NCBI GenBank assembly: GCA_937890735.1
Contig: CALACZ010000137.1
Location: 1-31,046 of the forward strand
Source of the DNA: an uncultured Bacillota bacterium
Lineage (GTDB): Bacteria > Bacillota > Clostridia > Oscillospirales > Oscillospiraceae
DNA: 31,046 bases
Direction: 5' to 3'
Positions 1 to 7,405 of this stretch are shown here, piece by piece. The notes under the pieces were generated by a model. The model was given only the letters and a program-made list of their open reading frames with translations, did not search any database and was not told the DNA's origin. The translations under genes were made by a program, and so were the position numbers. Position 1 is the first letter of the stretch, and every line of letters begins with the position of its first letter.

Positions 1-53
1 CCCCCGACCTGCTGATTACAAATCAGCTGCTCTACCAACTGAGCTATACCAGC
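1..53 (-). tRNA. tRNA-Thr (anticodon TGT), partial
   Basis: Read on the minus strand, the sequence starts GCTGGTATAGCTCAGTTGG, a standard acceptor and D-arm. It continues into an anticodon arm GCTGA-TTTGTAA-TCAGC whose loop carries TGT, so it decodes ACA (Thr). The variable loop and the start of the T-arm run off the left edge of the window, so the 3' end is missing. A perfect consensus promoter lies just upstream. Confidence 0.9.
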
Positions 54-71
54 ATCGCAACAGCAGAAATG

Positions 72-100
72 ATTATAACCGAGCACGGGCGAAATGTCAA
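72..100 (-). promoter_or_regulatory. Consensus sigma-A promoter of the tRNA-Thr
   Basis: On the minus strand TTGACA (100-95) and TATAAT (77-72) are separated by exactly 17 bases, a perfect match to the housekeeping consensus. The start point would be about 65, some 12 bases before the tRNA 5' end. It lies between the tRNA and the stop of the ROK gene. Confidence 0.85.
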
Positions 101-135
101 CAGGTTTTGCAACATTTTTTGCGCCGGCGCAGTTT

Positions 136-1341
136 TTATTCGCCTGCCGCCCCGGCGCTCTGCGAAAGCAGGCGCTCGATGGGGTAGCTGCCGCGGAACA
201 TTTGCAGCAGCACCGTGCAGATCGACCCCAGCATCGGCGCTTCGTCGCCAAAGCTGGAGCAGACAAAGCGCGGGCGGGTGCGGTTCTGGTGCATGGCGAC
301 GTTCATGCGCACGACCAGCTTTTCCATCTCGCCGAGCAGTTCCTCGGGCAGAAACACGCCGTCGTGCCCCAGAATGACCAGCGGCACGCTGATGAGGTTG
401 AGATAATTATTGATGCCGTACGCCAGGCGGCTGGCGGCGTTATAAAAGATCGTATACGCCGTGCGGTCGCGCATGGCAAGCTGCGCCGCCTGCGCGAGAT
501 CCGTCAGATGCACGCCGCATTCCTGCCCGATGCGGCGCAGGATGGCGGTCGTGCTGGCGTAGAGCTCCAGGCAGCCGTTGCTGCCGCAGTTGCAGTGCGG
601 ACCGTCGGAATCGACGGAGATGTGCCCCATTTCGCCGCAGGCGTCCAGCGGCTCGTGGTGCATGACCGTCGCAGCGCCGAGACCGTTCGTCACGCCGACG
701 TAGAGAAAGCTCTCCTCCTGCCGCCCCCAGCCGAAATACAGCTCGCATAGCCCCGCCGCCTGCATATCATTATAAACATACACGGGAAAGCCGAAGCGCG
801 TCTCCAGCGGCTCACGCAGCTCCATGGACTGAACGCCGAAAAAGTCGGTGATATAGGCGATGCCGCTGTTTTCGGGGTTCACGACGCCGGCGGCGGAGAT
901 GCCCAGCCCGCAGCACGGGCGCGTGGTGCAGGCGAGAAGCTGCCGGACGATCGAAAAGATCTTTTTGAGGATGGACTGCTCCGTCTCGCCTTCGTCCAGC
1001 GTGCAGTGCGCGCGTCCGAGCGGGTGCAGCGACAGATCGCTGAGGATGCCGAACACATGGCATTTCGTCAGCAGCACGCCCGCTACGACCGGCGAATCCG
1101 GCGCGATGCGCAGGAGCATCGGCGTGCGCCCCGGCGCTTTGACGTGCGAGAGCGGCGTGACCTCCTCGATGAGGCGCGCGCCAAGCAATTCGCTGGTGAT
1201 ATTCGTGACGGTCATCGGGGAGAGGCACAGCTGCTCCGACAGCTCGCTGCGCGTGATGGACGGCGCGGTGCACAGCAGCCGCAGCACGGACGCGCGGTTG
1301 CGCTCCTTGACCTCGCTGAGATTGATCCCGGGTTTTTTCAT
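136..1341 (-). CDS. ROK-family transcriptional regulator (first copy)
   Basis: This 401-residue protein has an N-terminal winged helix-turn-helix (about residues 10-60, with SITRSELSEQLCLSPMTVTN) followed by a ROK sugar-kinase-like sensor domain. The ROK zinc motif CNCGSNGCLE is intact, and the ND pair that carries the kinase catalytic aspartate is kept (YVYNDMQAA). Family knowledge: such NagC/XylR-type proteins repress sugar-use genes and release DNA on binding a sugar. The ATG at 1341 is preceded by AAAGGAGG. It lies downstream of, and on the same strand as, the NagB-like gene, with a hairpin terminator between, so it is probably transcribed separately. Its target is likely in the adjacent sugar region; this is inference. 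Confidence 0.9.
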   Translation of the reverse strand: MKKPGINLSEVKERNRASVLRLLCTAPSITRSELSEQLCLSPMTVTNITSELLGARLIEEVTPLSHVKAPGRTPMLLRIAPDSPVVAGVLLTKCHVFGILSDLSLHPLGRAHCTLDEGETEQSILKKIFSIVRQLLACTTRPCCGLGISAAGVVNPENSGIAYITDFFGVQSMELREPLETRFGFPVYVYNDMQAAGLCELYFGWGRQEESFLYVGVTNGLGAATVMHHEPLDACGEMGHISVDSDGPHCNCGSNGCLELYASTTAILRRIGQECGVHLTDLAQAAQLAMRDRTAYTIFYNAASRLAYGINNYLNLISVPLVILGHDGVFLPEELLGEMEKLVVRMNVAMHQNRTRPRFVCSSFGDEAPMLGSICTVLLQMFRGSYPIERLLSQSAGAAGE

Positions 1342-1382
1342 TGTTCCGCGCCTCCTTTACGCCGCGCCGCAGCCCCAATACC

Positions 1383-1416
1383 CGAAAACCCCCGGTTTTT
1401 GCACCGGGGGTTTCGG
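1383..1416 (-). terminator. Hairpin terminator downstream of the NagB-like gene
   Basis: AAACCCCCGGT (1386-1396) pairs with ACCGGGGGTTT (1403-1413) around a 6-base loop, and the stem extends outward with one bulge. On the minus strand the GC arm is followed by TTTTC. It would end transcription of the NagB-like gene before ROK copy 1. Confidence 0.6.
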
Positions 1417-1474
1417 AATGAATGGGAAATGAAGAAAATGAAAATGGTGGATTTTTAAATCGCTAAGGGCAAGA

Positions 1475-1621
1475 CCGCGCAATTCGGCAAGCAGATTCGC
1501 CGAGAGATTTTTCGCCAAGGCAAGATTTGAAGCGCGCAGGAATACTTTGTGTATTTCAAGCGTTTCAAAGCGCGGCATTGGCGGAAAAGATCCGGCGAAG
1601 CGCGCCGACGCAATTGCGCGG
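1475..1621 (+). repeat. Dispersed long-hairpin repeat, family 1, copy 1
   Basis: A 147-base element bounded by inverted ends CCGCGCAATT (1475-1484) and AATTGCGCGG (1612-1621). Inside, TTTGAAGCGC (1526-1535) pairs with GCGTTTCAAA (1560-1569), and AATAC (1541-1545) with GTATT (1551-1555), so nearly the whole unit folds as one imperfect hairpin. A second copy lies in opposite orientation at 17776-17919. The shared core GAATACTTTGTGTATTTC is identical, while paired stems differ in compensating ways. Confidence 0.8.
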
Positions 1622-1632
1622 GGTTGCCATAT

Positions 1633-2583
1633 TTAGTTGGTATCCGCGCAGAGAGGACCTGCCAGCTCTTCCATGTAGAACAGCTTGCCGGGCATGGTGG
1701 GGATGTTGCTGGAGGTGACGTAGCGGCACGGGCCGTAGCGCAGCGTCATCCAGAAGCTCATGCCCTGCCACTGCATCCCGCGGGACAGAACGCCGTCCGC
1801 GCCGCCGATGGCGTAGTCGGAGTTGAAGATGATCCACGGACCGATGGTGTTGGCATAGCACGGAATGAGCGGCCAGGAGGAGCGGAACGACGTGATGGCG
1901 TTCTGCTCGATGGTGAACGGATGCAGGCGCGCGCCGACGCGATAGGGCGCAGCCTTCCACTCGTCGTCAGACTTGTAGTCGCCGGCAAAGTGCGGCTCCC
2001 AGAACGCGATGTGGCACATCCGCCCGATGCCGTACACCAGCACCTGCTTCGCGCCCTCAGCCTTGAGCGCCTTGATCTTTTCGGGGTAGGTGGGGAGGTT
2101 CTCTTTCGTTGCGAAGTTGCGCTGTTCGGGCGGGACGGTCAGCTCGCCCAGCGGGTTATAGAACGCGCCGAGCATGGCGTTCTGGAACGCGGCGGGGTCG
2201 GAGGCGGGGAGGGTGTTGCCCTCGGCGTCGGACCACTCGTCCATGTTGAAGCCGTAGACGTGCTTGCAGTCCACGTTCCAAGCCTTCAGGAAATAGACCG
2301 CCCACTTGTACATACCCATCGGACCGACCGGCAGGATGAGGATGAGCTTACGACCCTCTTCCTTGGTGAGCTTGATCTGCATGGCGATCTCGTGACCCAT
2401 GTAGACGCCGAACTCTTCGAGGTTCGTGCACTTGACGGGCGCGAACTCCTTGTTCCAGAAGCTCTGGCGCTCTTCCACGGACGCGGGATCGTTCGTGACG
2501 CATTTGTAGATCTTTTCAATGTCCCAGCCTTCCGGCAGGACCTCGCTGAAATAGGAGCCCTTCAGGGTGTCAAGCATATTCAT
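1633..2583 (-). CDS. Divergent NagB/glucosamine-6-phosphate deaminase-family protein
   Basis: A 316-residue protein with NagB-fold landmarks: a phosphate-loop-like LPVGPMGMYK (84-93), FNMDEW (112-117) matching the NagB FNMDEY motif, and GIGRMCHIAFWEP (185-197) matching GxGxDGHIAFNEP. The histidine (191) and glutamate (196) of the active site are kept, but the aspartate of DGH is replaced by Met189 and the glycine by Cys190. NagB converts glucosamine-6-phosphate to fructose-6-phosphate and ammonia; this change and the extra length (NagB is usually 240-270 residues) argue for another amino-sugar or sugar-phosphate substrate. ATG at 2583 follows AAAAGGAGG by seven bases. Its own promoter lies 60 bases upstream. 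Confidence 0.8.
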   Translation of the reverse strand: MNMLDTLKGSYFSEVLPEGWDIEKIYKCVTNDPASVEERQSFWNKEFAPVKCTNLEEFGVYMGHEIAMQIKLTKEEGRKLILILPVGPMGMYKWAVYFLKAWNVDCKHVYGFNMDEWSDAEGNTLPASDPAAFQNAMLGAFYNPLGELTVPPEQRNFATKENLPTYPEKIKALKAEGAKQVLVYGIGRMCHIAFWEPHFAGDYKSDDEWKAAPYRVGARLHPFTIEQNAITSFRSSWPLIPCYANTIGPWIIFNSDYAIGGADGVLSRGMQWQGMSFWMTLRYGPCRYVTSSNIPTMPGKLFYMEELAGPLCADTN

Positions 2584-2637
2584 AGTAGTTCCTCCTTTTG
2601 CCCTGCCGGAGCAGGGGACTTTTTTCCTTGTGCGTCC

Positions 2638-2667
2638 ATCATATCACCGGCACGGGGGCGCTGTCAA
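2638..2667 (-). promoter_or_regulatory. Promoter of the NagB-like gene
   Basis: On the minus strand TTGACA (2667-2662) and TATGAT (2643-2638) are separated by 18 bases, followed 55 bases later by the ribosome site and ATG. The stretch upstream of the -35 box is AT-rich (AATTCTTAAATTC), resembling an UP element or an operator. Confidence 0.75.
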
Positions 2668-2689
2668 TGATTTATAAATAGAATTTAAG

Positions 2690-3057
2690 AATTGTTTTTT
2701 AGGCAGTTTTCACAGTTTTGCGAAAAACCATCGTCTTTTGCACCACGAAAAATCGATGCTTGCAGCCGTAAAACAACTTCAGCACAGCGACCATGCGCGT
2801 TTTGCCGAATCCAAACGGAAACAAACGGACAATTTTTGTAAAATATTCCTTGCGGCGCGGTACACTTTCTAAAAAACGTGGAAATAAACTGGCATTCTGA
2901 ACGCACAATAGGCTCTAGTTCATTTGTTCTATAAAATAAATGCACGAAATTTGCTGCGGAATCGGCGATCTTCTCGGCGAAATAGCCAATCACCCCCTGG
3001 GTGATTTCGATCATAATCCACAAAATTTGTGATTTCGTAAATAGATTTTAGAAAATA
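2690..3057. other. AT-rich intergenic stretch without a convincing gene
   Basis: This gap between two minus-strand genes is clearly more AT-rich than its surroundings. A 112-codon minus-strand frame (3023-2685) has no ribosome site and no recognisable domain, so I do not call it. The stretch holds a short hairpin ATCACCC-CCT-GGGTGAT (2989-3005) and a perfect inverted repeat CACAAA-A-TTTGTG (3019-3031) just upstream of the plus-strand promoter at 3060. The inverted repeat could be an operator. Confidence 0.4.
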
Positions 3058-3059
3058 TA

Positions 3060-3089
3060 TTGACAGAAAAACGCTTTGAGGGGTATATT
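3060..3089 (+). promoter_or_regulatory. Consensus-like promoter pointing into the 3' end of the CBM9 gene
   Basis: TTGACA (3060-3065), an 18-base spacer and TATATT (3084-3089). The spacer begins GAAAAACGCTT. The 19 bases 3058-3076 match 16 of 19 bases at 16621-16639, the promoter of the second Gfo/Idh/MocA gene. No plus-strand gene follows: the next gene lies on the opposite strand and ends at 3130. It may make an antisense RNA or be a relic of a lost gene. Confidence 0.5.
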
Positions 3090-3129
3090 GCACATATAGC
3101 AAGCGCTCCGTCAGCGTTTCACTGCCGGT

Positions 3130-3732
3130 TTATTGCAGGATCATCTGACCGAAATCGCACGGGCGATGGAAGTCCGGCGTTTCGCTTGCAACGGGATTCC
3201 ACGAGTAATAGTGCGGCTGCGGCGTCAGCTCGCCGCACTTGAAGCAGTTGGCGCGCAGCGTTTTTCCGGGCGTGAGCGCAAAGTCCGGCACAAAGCGCCG
3301 CACGAACGATACCGGCACGCGGAACGTCAGCTCCCAGCCGCCGTCAAAACGCGCGGGCTGCGGATCAAACAGCGCCTGCTCGTCCTGCACCAGCAGCCGG
3401 ACGGAATCGTAGCGGTTCGGTCCGAAGCCGAGGTAGAGCTGGCCGTTGGGATTCCACTCAAAGTTGAAGTAGCGGTCATCGCCATTTGCCGGGCAGAAGA
3501 AAAACTCCATGCAGCTGTCCTCGCAGACCATGCAGCCCGGCGTTTTGTGTTCGGCGCGGATGTGCGGCTCACGGACAGAAAGGCGGACGTACAGCGCGGC
3601 GTCATCGTAACAGACCTGCGCCTGCATCGCGATCCCGGCGGGCGGCAGCCACAGGCATTCGCTGAGCTGAAGCGCGGGCACGTCCTGCCAGCTTTCATCG
3701 GCGGGGCGGCGGATGATGGTGTAAGTTTTCAT
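3130..3732 (-). CDS. CBM9-like carbohydrate-binding domain protein
   Basis: A 200-residue protein with the beta-sandwich pattern of family-9 carbohydrate-binding modules: CYDDAALYVRLSVREP near residue 41, EDSCMEFFFCP near 71, YFNFEWNPNGQLYLGFG near 88 and HYYSWNP near the C-terminus. It makes up the whole protein, with no signal peptide, membrane span or catalytic domain, so it is probably cytoplasmic. Stand-alone copies of this type often sit in sugar-use loci with unknown roles; ligand sensing or delivery is possible. ATG at 3732 is preceded by GGAGGC. It is divergent from the PIG-L gene across a 123-base gap. Confidence 0.75.
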   Translation of the reverse strand: MKTYTIIRRPADESWQDVPALQLSECLWLPPAGIAMQAQVCYDDAALYVRLSVREPHIRAEHKTPGCMVCEDSCMEFFFCPANGDDRYFNFEWNPNGQLYLGFGPNRYDSVRLLVQDEQALFDPQPARFDGGWELTFRVPVSFVRRFVPDFALTPGKTLRANCFKCGELTPQPHYYSWNPVASETPDFHRPCDFGQMILQ

Positions 3733-3855
3733 AAAGACAGCCTCCGTTTTCTGTTTTCTTCACTGTAACGGTTTGACGGCGGCTTGTCCATACAGCAGGT
3801 TGCCTGTTTTTTGAAAGGGATTTTTGTACAATAGTGACGAAAAGGAGTACGAAAC

Positions 3856-4566
3856 ATGAAAGTTTTGGGCATCGGGTGTCATCCTGACGATCTGGAGATC
3901 GCCTGCGGCGGCACGCTGCGTAAGTATTTTGAGCAGGGCGCGGACGTATATATGTGCCATGTTGCCAACGGCAATCAGGGGCACGTCGTGATCGAGCCGG
4001 GCCCGCTGGCGGCGATCCGCACGAAGGAAGCCGAAGCCTCCGGCGCGATGCTGGGCGCGAAGGAAGTATTCAATATCAATGTGGGCGATATGCTGGTGGA
4101 CAGCCACGACCCCGCAGTGATGGACGCGGTGGCGGATGTGGTGCGCTATGTCCGCCCGGACGTCATCATCACGCATAACCCGCAGGACTATATGCAGGAT
4201 CATGTGGAAACGAGCCACATTGCGACCAACGCGAGCTTCTGCTCGGGGCTTGCCCACCGTCCGCGCAAGTATGAGCCGTACAACAGCTTCATCCCCGTGT
4301 TCTTTATGGACACGCTCGCGGGCGTGGACTTCCAGCCCACGCACTATGTGGACATCAGCGCCCAGATCGAGACGAAGCTGAACGCCCTGCGCTGCCACGA
4401 GTCGCAGCTCAAGTGGATGTATGAGCACGACGGCATCGACTTTGCCGATATGGTCAAAACGTGCTCGAAGTACCGCGGCTATCAGTGCGGCGTGGCGTTC
4501 GCCGAGGGCTTCCGCCCGTATAACGTCTATCCCCGGTACAGCACGAAGCATCTGCTGCCGGACTGA
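3856..4566 (+). CDS. PIG-L (LmbE-type) N-deacetylase
   Basis: 236 residues with the PIG-L zinc motif HPDD (residues 9-12) after the first beta strand, and the second-site histidines in DHVETSH (115-121). Family members hydrolyse N-acetyl groups from amino sugars such as GlcNAc-inositol conjugates or diacetylchitobiose. There is no signal peptide, so it acts inside the cell. ATG at 3856 follows AAAAGGAG. A TACAAT at 3827-3832 may be its -10 box, but no good -35 is visible. The next gene begins 16 bases after the stop, so the two are an operon. Neighbours suggest an N-acetylated sugar or cyclitol as substrate. Confidence 0.88.
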   Translation: MKVLGIGCHPDDLEIACGGTLRKYFEQGADVYMCHVANGNQGHVVIEPGPLAAIRTKEAEASGAMLGAKEVFNINVGDMLVDSHDPAVMDAVADVVRYVRPDVIITHNPQDYMQDHVETSHIATNASFCSGLAHRPRKYEPYNSFIPVFFMDTLAGVDFQPTHYVDISAQIETKLNALRCHESQLKWMYEHDGIDFADMVKTCSKYRGYQCGVAFAEGFRPYNVYPRYSTKHLLPD

Positions 4567-4582
4567 GCGGGAGGGAACGGTT

Positions 4583-5923
4583 ATGAAATTCAGCTGTGGT
4601 TCTGTGGTCATCACCGCGCCCATCGGCGTGCCGCTGGCGGGCAACGGTCGTGCCGACGCCGCCTCGCGCGGCATCCACGACGATCTGCGCGCCAATATCC
4701 TGTACTTGGAGTCTCAGGGGCAGAAGCTGCTGTTTATCAGCCTGGATCTTTTGGGTCTGCTGCAAACGCACTGTGACGCCATCAAAGACCGTATCTGCGC
4801 GGGCAGCGATATTCCGCGCGAGGGCATCAACATTTTTGCGACCCATACGCACTCCGGACCAAACACGCTGCGTATTTTCGACTATTTTCTGACGGAAGAG
4901 CAGCTCGGCGAGTGCGACCGCTATCTCGACTGGCTCGTCCCGACCGTCGCGGACGCTGCGCTGGACGTCATCACGAAGGCGCAGCCCGGCAGGATGGCAT
5001 ACGGGCACGATGTGCTGGAGGGCTTCTCGTTCTGCCGCCGTATCGTGCTGAAGGACGGCAGCTTCCGCATGGTCTTTGAGGACTATGACCCCGCGCAGAT
5101 CGACCATCTGGCAGGTCCGAACGGAAACCCGATCATGAGCGTGTTCGCCTTTGCCGACCCCGACGATACCGTCCGGGCGGTGATGGTGCACTACACCAGC
5201 CACCCCGCGGTCGTCTGCGGCGAGGACTGGCTGTATACGCGCGATTACATTGACGCCCTGAACGTAGAGCTGCAAAAGCGCTTCGGCAAGGACACCGTCG
5301 TTCTGTACGCCAACGGCGCGCAGGGCAATCAGGTCGCCGCCGACCCCTACCGCCCGTTCATCACCGGCTGGGCGGAGTCCGAGCGCGTCGGCAAGGCGCT
5401 TGCCGAGGGCGCGAAGCGCATCGTCTCGCGCCTGCTCATGGACAAGAAATTCACGGACGACGTGATTATCCGCGCCGAACGGCGCACGGTCACGCTGCCG
5501 GTGCGAAGCGTCGCGCAGGCGGATATTGACCGCGCGCATGCGCTGATGGAGCATATCCCCGACAAGGTCGTGCTGCACGGGCTCGACCCGCGCGTGGAGG
5601 CGAGCAGCATCCTCAAAATGGCGGAGTATCCGCTCAAAGAAGAAGAGGTCGTCATCCAGGGCGTGCGCATCGGCGAGCAGGTAATCGTCACCTTCCCCGG
5701 CGAGGTGTTTCTGGAGTACGGTCTGCGCGTCATGCACGCAAGCCAGCGCGACGTGATCGTATTTGGACTTGCGAACGCCTACGTCGGCTACATCCCCATC
5801 CCTGAGGCGTTCTCGCAGGGCGGCTACGAGGTCAAGACCTCCGTCGGCTCAAGCCGCTTCGCGCCGAACGCGGGCGATCTGCTCGCCGAGGGCTGCATCG
5901 CGCTCGTCCGCGAATTGGGCTGA
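4583..5923 (+). CDS. Neutral/alkaline ceramidase-like N-terminal-domain hydrolase
   Basis: 446 residues. ATHTHSGPN (residues 86-94) is the hallmark of the neutral/alkaline ceramidase N-terminal domain, whose paired histidines bind zinc. A second conserved block is VHYTSHPAVVCG, and YANGAQGNQVAAD follows. Known secreted ceramidases cleave amide-linked fatty acids; this one has no signal peptide and lacks the C-terminal ceramidase domain, so it is probably a cytoplasmic hydrolase of another N-acyl compound. ATG at 4583 follows GGGAGGGAA; the frame is open further upstream but overlaps the deacetylase gene, so this start is preferred. It is co-transcribed with the deacetylase and ends at a strong bidirectional hairpin. 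Confidence 0.8.
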   Translation: MKFSCGSVVITAPIGVPLAGNGRADAASRGIHDDLRANILYLESQGQKLLFISLDLLGLLQTHCDAIKDRICAGSDIPREGINIFATHTHSGPNTLRIFDYFLTEEQLGECDRYLDWLVPTVADAALDVITKAQPGRMAYGHDVLEGFSFCRRIVLKDGSFRMVFEDYDPAQIDHLAGPNGNPIMSVFAFADPDDTVRAVMVHYTSHPAVVCGEDWLYTRDYIDALNVELQKRFGKDTVVLYANGAQGNQVAADPYRPFITGWAESERVGKALAEGAKRIVSRLLMDKKFTDDVIIRAERRTVTLPVRSVAQADIDRAHALMEHIPDKVVLHGLDPRVEASSILKMAEYPLKEEEVVIQGVRIGEQVIVTFPGEVFLEYGLRVMHASQRDVIVFGLANAYVGYIPIPEAFSQGGYEVKTSVGSSRFAPNAGDLLAEGCIALVRELG

Positions 5924-5932
5924 CCACAAAAA

Positions 5933-5963
5933 GACAGCGCCGATGAAACTCACCGGCGCTGTC
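5933..5963. terminator. Bidirectional hairpin between convergent genes
   Basis: GACAGCGCCG (5933-5942) pairs with CGGCGCTGTC (5954-5963) around an 11-base loop. On the minus strand the stem is followed by TTTTTG, a good U-tract for ending ROK copy 2; on the plus strand it would serve the ceramidase-like gene less strongly. Confidence 0.8.
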
Positions 5964-5974
5964 CTAAATAAATC

Positions 5975-7171
5975 TCAGGTTCTTGAGAAAATTGCCTGTA
6001 GCGTCTGCATCACCGCCGCCTGACGCACATCCTCGGCGCGGCAGTCAAACAGCTGCAAGTCGAGCTGCTGCGACGCGGTGAGGACGTGAAATTCCTGCCG
6101 CAGCGTGCGCTGAAGCAGCAGCAGGAACGGCGACCCGAGCTGCTGCGGCAGCCCGCCGAGGCGCACCGCCCGCACGCCGAGCAGATTCACCAGCGACACG
6201 AGCGCGCAGTCCAGATCGCGCGCATACGCGTGCAGGCACGAGCGCACCGCCGCGTCACCGTCAGAAAAGGCTTTTGCAGTCTGCCGCAGCTGCGCGTCGA
6301 GCGGCTCGACGCCGTCGGGCACTTCGCAGTCCGGCGTAAAGCCCGCCGCCTTCAGCCGCGCAAGGAGCGCCGTCGCGGAACAGAACGTTTCCAGACACCC
6401 GCGGTTTCCGCAGTTACAGAGCGGGCCGCAGCGGTCGATCGAGATATGCCCCGCCTCCACCGGGATGCTCTGCCCGCCGGGCAGGATGACTCCGGCGTCG
6501 ATGCCCTCCTGAATGGTCATTACCAGCAGCGGCAGCGGCGGCTCGCGCATATCGTGCACGAACGCAGAATACGCCGTGGCGGCGGCGCTGTTGGAGAGCA
6601 TCACACGCGCGGCGGGGAACGCCTCGCGCAGATCGCACAGCAGCGTGGGGCTGCTCTTGCGCCAGTTTTCAATGACGGCGGAAAAGCCCAGCCGCCCCGA
6701 CTCGCGGTCAAAAAGACCGGGGTAGAGCACATGGATGCCGAGCAGCTGCGCATTTGACAGCGTCAGCGCCTCCAGCTGCGCGTGAAGCTGCCGGATGACG
6801 GGCTCGCTCTCCTGCGCCATGCGATTGCTGCGAAGCTGCGCGAGCTTGCCGAGGCAGATGTCGTAAACACTCAGGATATAGCCCCCGCCGGTGATCTCCA
6901 GCGTGGCGACCGCGCCACGCCGGGCATTGACGGCGAGATTGACCGGGCGGCGGCCGCGCCGCTCTTCCGAAACGCTCACACCCAGCTCCACGAGCCAGCC
7001 GCCCTGTAACAGTTCATCCACGAGCACCGTCACCGTCGCCGGTGACAGCCCGGACGTTTTTGCCAGCGCCGCGCGCGAGATCGGTGCGAGACGCCGGACG
7101 AGATCGAACAGCAGCGTGGCGTTGCGGTCCTTGCCGGACTGGCGCGAAGCGTCTGCCTGAATGCGGATCAT
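5975..7171 (-). CDS. ROK-family transcriptional regulator (second copy)
   Basis: 398 residues: an N-terminal winged helix-turn-helix (about 18-65, with ISRAALAKTSGLSPATVTVL) and a ROK domain with the complete zinc motif CNCGNRGCLE. The segment aligning with the kinase ND pair reads LSNSAAATA, so the catalytic aspartate is a serine and the domain can only sense, not phosphorylate. It is divergent from the sugar ABC transporter across 234 bases, the usual arrangement for a local repressor of transport genes. ATG at 7171 follows a GGGGG-rich ribosome site. Control of the transporter by this protein is inference from position. Confidence 0.9.
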   Translation of the reverse strand: MIRIQADASRQSGKDRNATLLFDLVRRLAPISRAALAKTSGLSPATVTVLVDELLQGGWLVELGVSVSEERRGRRPVNLAVNARRGAVATLEITGGGYILSVYDICLGKLAQLRSNRMAQESEPVIRQLHAQLEALTLSNAQLLGIHVLYPGLFDRESGRLGFSAVIENWRKSSPTLLCDLREAFPAARVMLSNSAAATAYSAFVHDMREPPLPLLVMTIQEGIDAGVILPGGQSIPVEAGHISIDRCGPLCNCGNRGCLETFCSATALLARLKAAGFTPDCEVPDGVEPLDAQLRQTAKAFSDGDAAVRSCLHAYARDLDCALVSLVNLLGVRAVRLGGLPQQLGSPFLLLLQRTLRQEFHVLTASQQLDLQLFDCRAEDVRQAAVMQTLQAIFSRT

Positions 7172-7185
7172 AGTGCCGCCCCCTT

Positions 7186-7227
7186 AATTCTTGAATTTTG
7201 GTTTTTCCCGCGGGGATCAGACGCGGG
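7186..7227. promoter_or_regulatory. Candidate operator elements in the ROK/ABC divergent region
   Basis: AATTC-TT-GAATT (7186-7197) is a perfect inverted repeat just upstream of the ROK start. CCCGCG (7207-7212) and CGCGGG (7222-7227) form a second inverted repeat. Both lie between the ROK promoter and its start codon, where self-repression would act. No footprint is implied. Confidence 0.4.
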
Positions 7228-7244
7228 TCAAACTGGAAGAACTC

Positions 7245-7273
7245 ATTCTAGCACATCCGCCGCCGGAAAGCAA
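7245..7273 (-). promoter_or_regulatory. Extended -10 promoter of ROK copy 2
   Basis: On the minus strand TTGCTT (7273-7268), a 17-base spacer ending in TGC, and TAGAAT (7250-7245). The TGn before the -10 box makes up for the weak -35. No clear plus-strand promoter for the transporter was found in this gap. Confidence 0.55.
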
Positions 7274-7405
7274 GATTCCCGAAGCGCACTGAAAACCGGC
7301 TGCGGACAGCGCCGCCCGCCAGAAGCGGACGGGGGATCAGCAAACCATGGGTAAAGCCGCAACGGACCACGCGGCGCGGCCCGAGAAAGCAGGAGGAAAG
7401 AAAAA

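Noticed and set aside
119..130. Palindrome TGCGCCGGCGCA after ROK copy 1 as its terminator
   Set aside because: On the minus strand it is followed by A's, not T's, and has almost no loop.
2685..3023. 112-codon minus-strand frame in the AT-rich gap
   Set aside because: No ribosome site, no recognisable domain, and the sequence is AT-rich and low in coding character.
4454..5737. 427-codon frame antisense to the ceramidase-like gene
   Set aside because: Shadow of a gene with clear motifs; no ribosome site or family resemblance.
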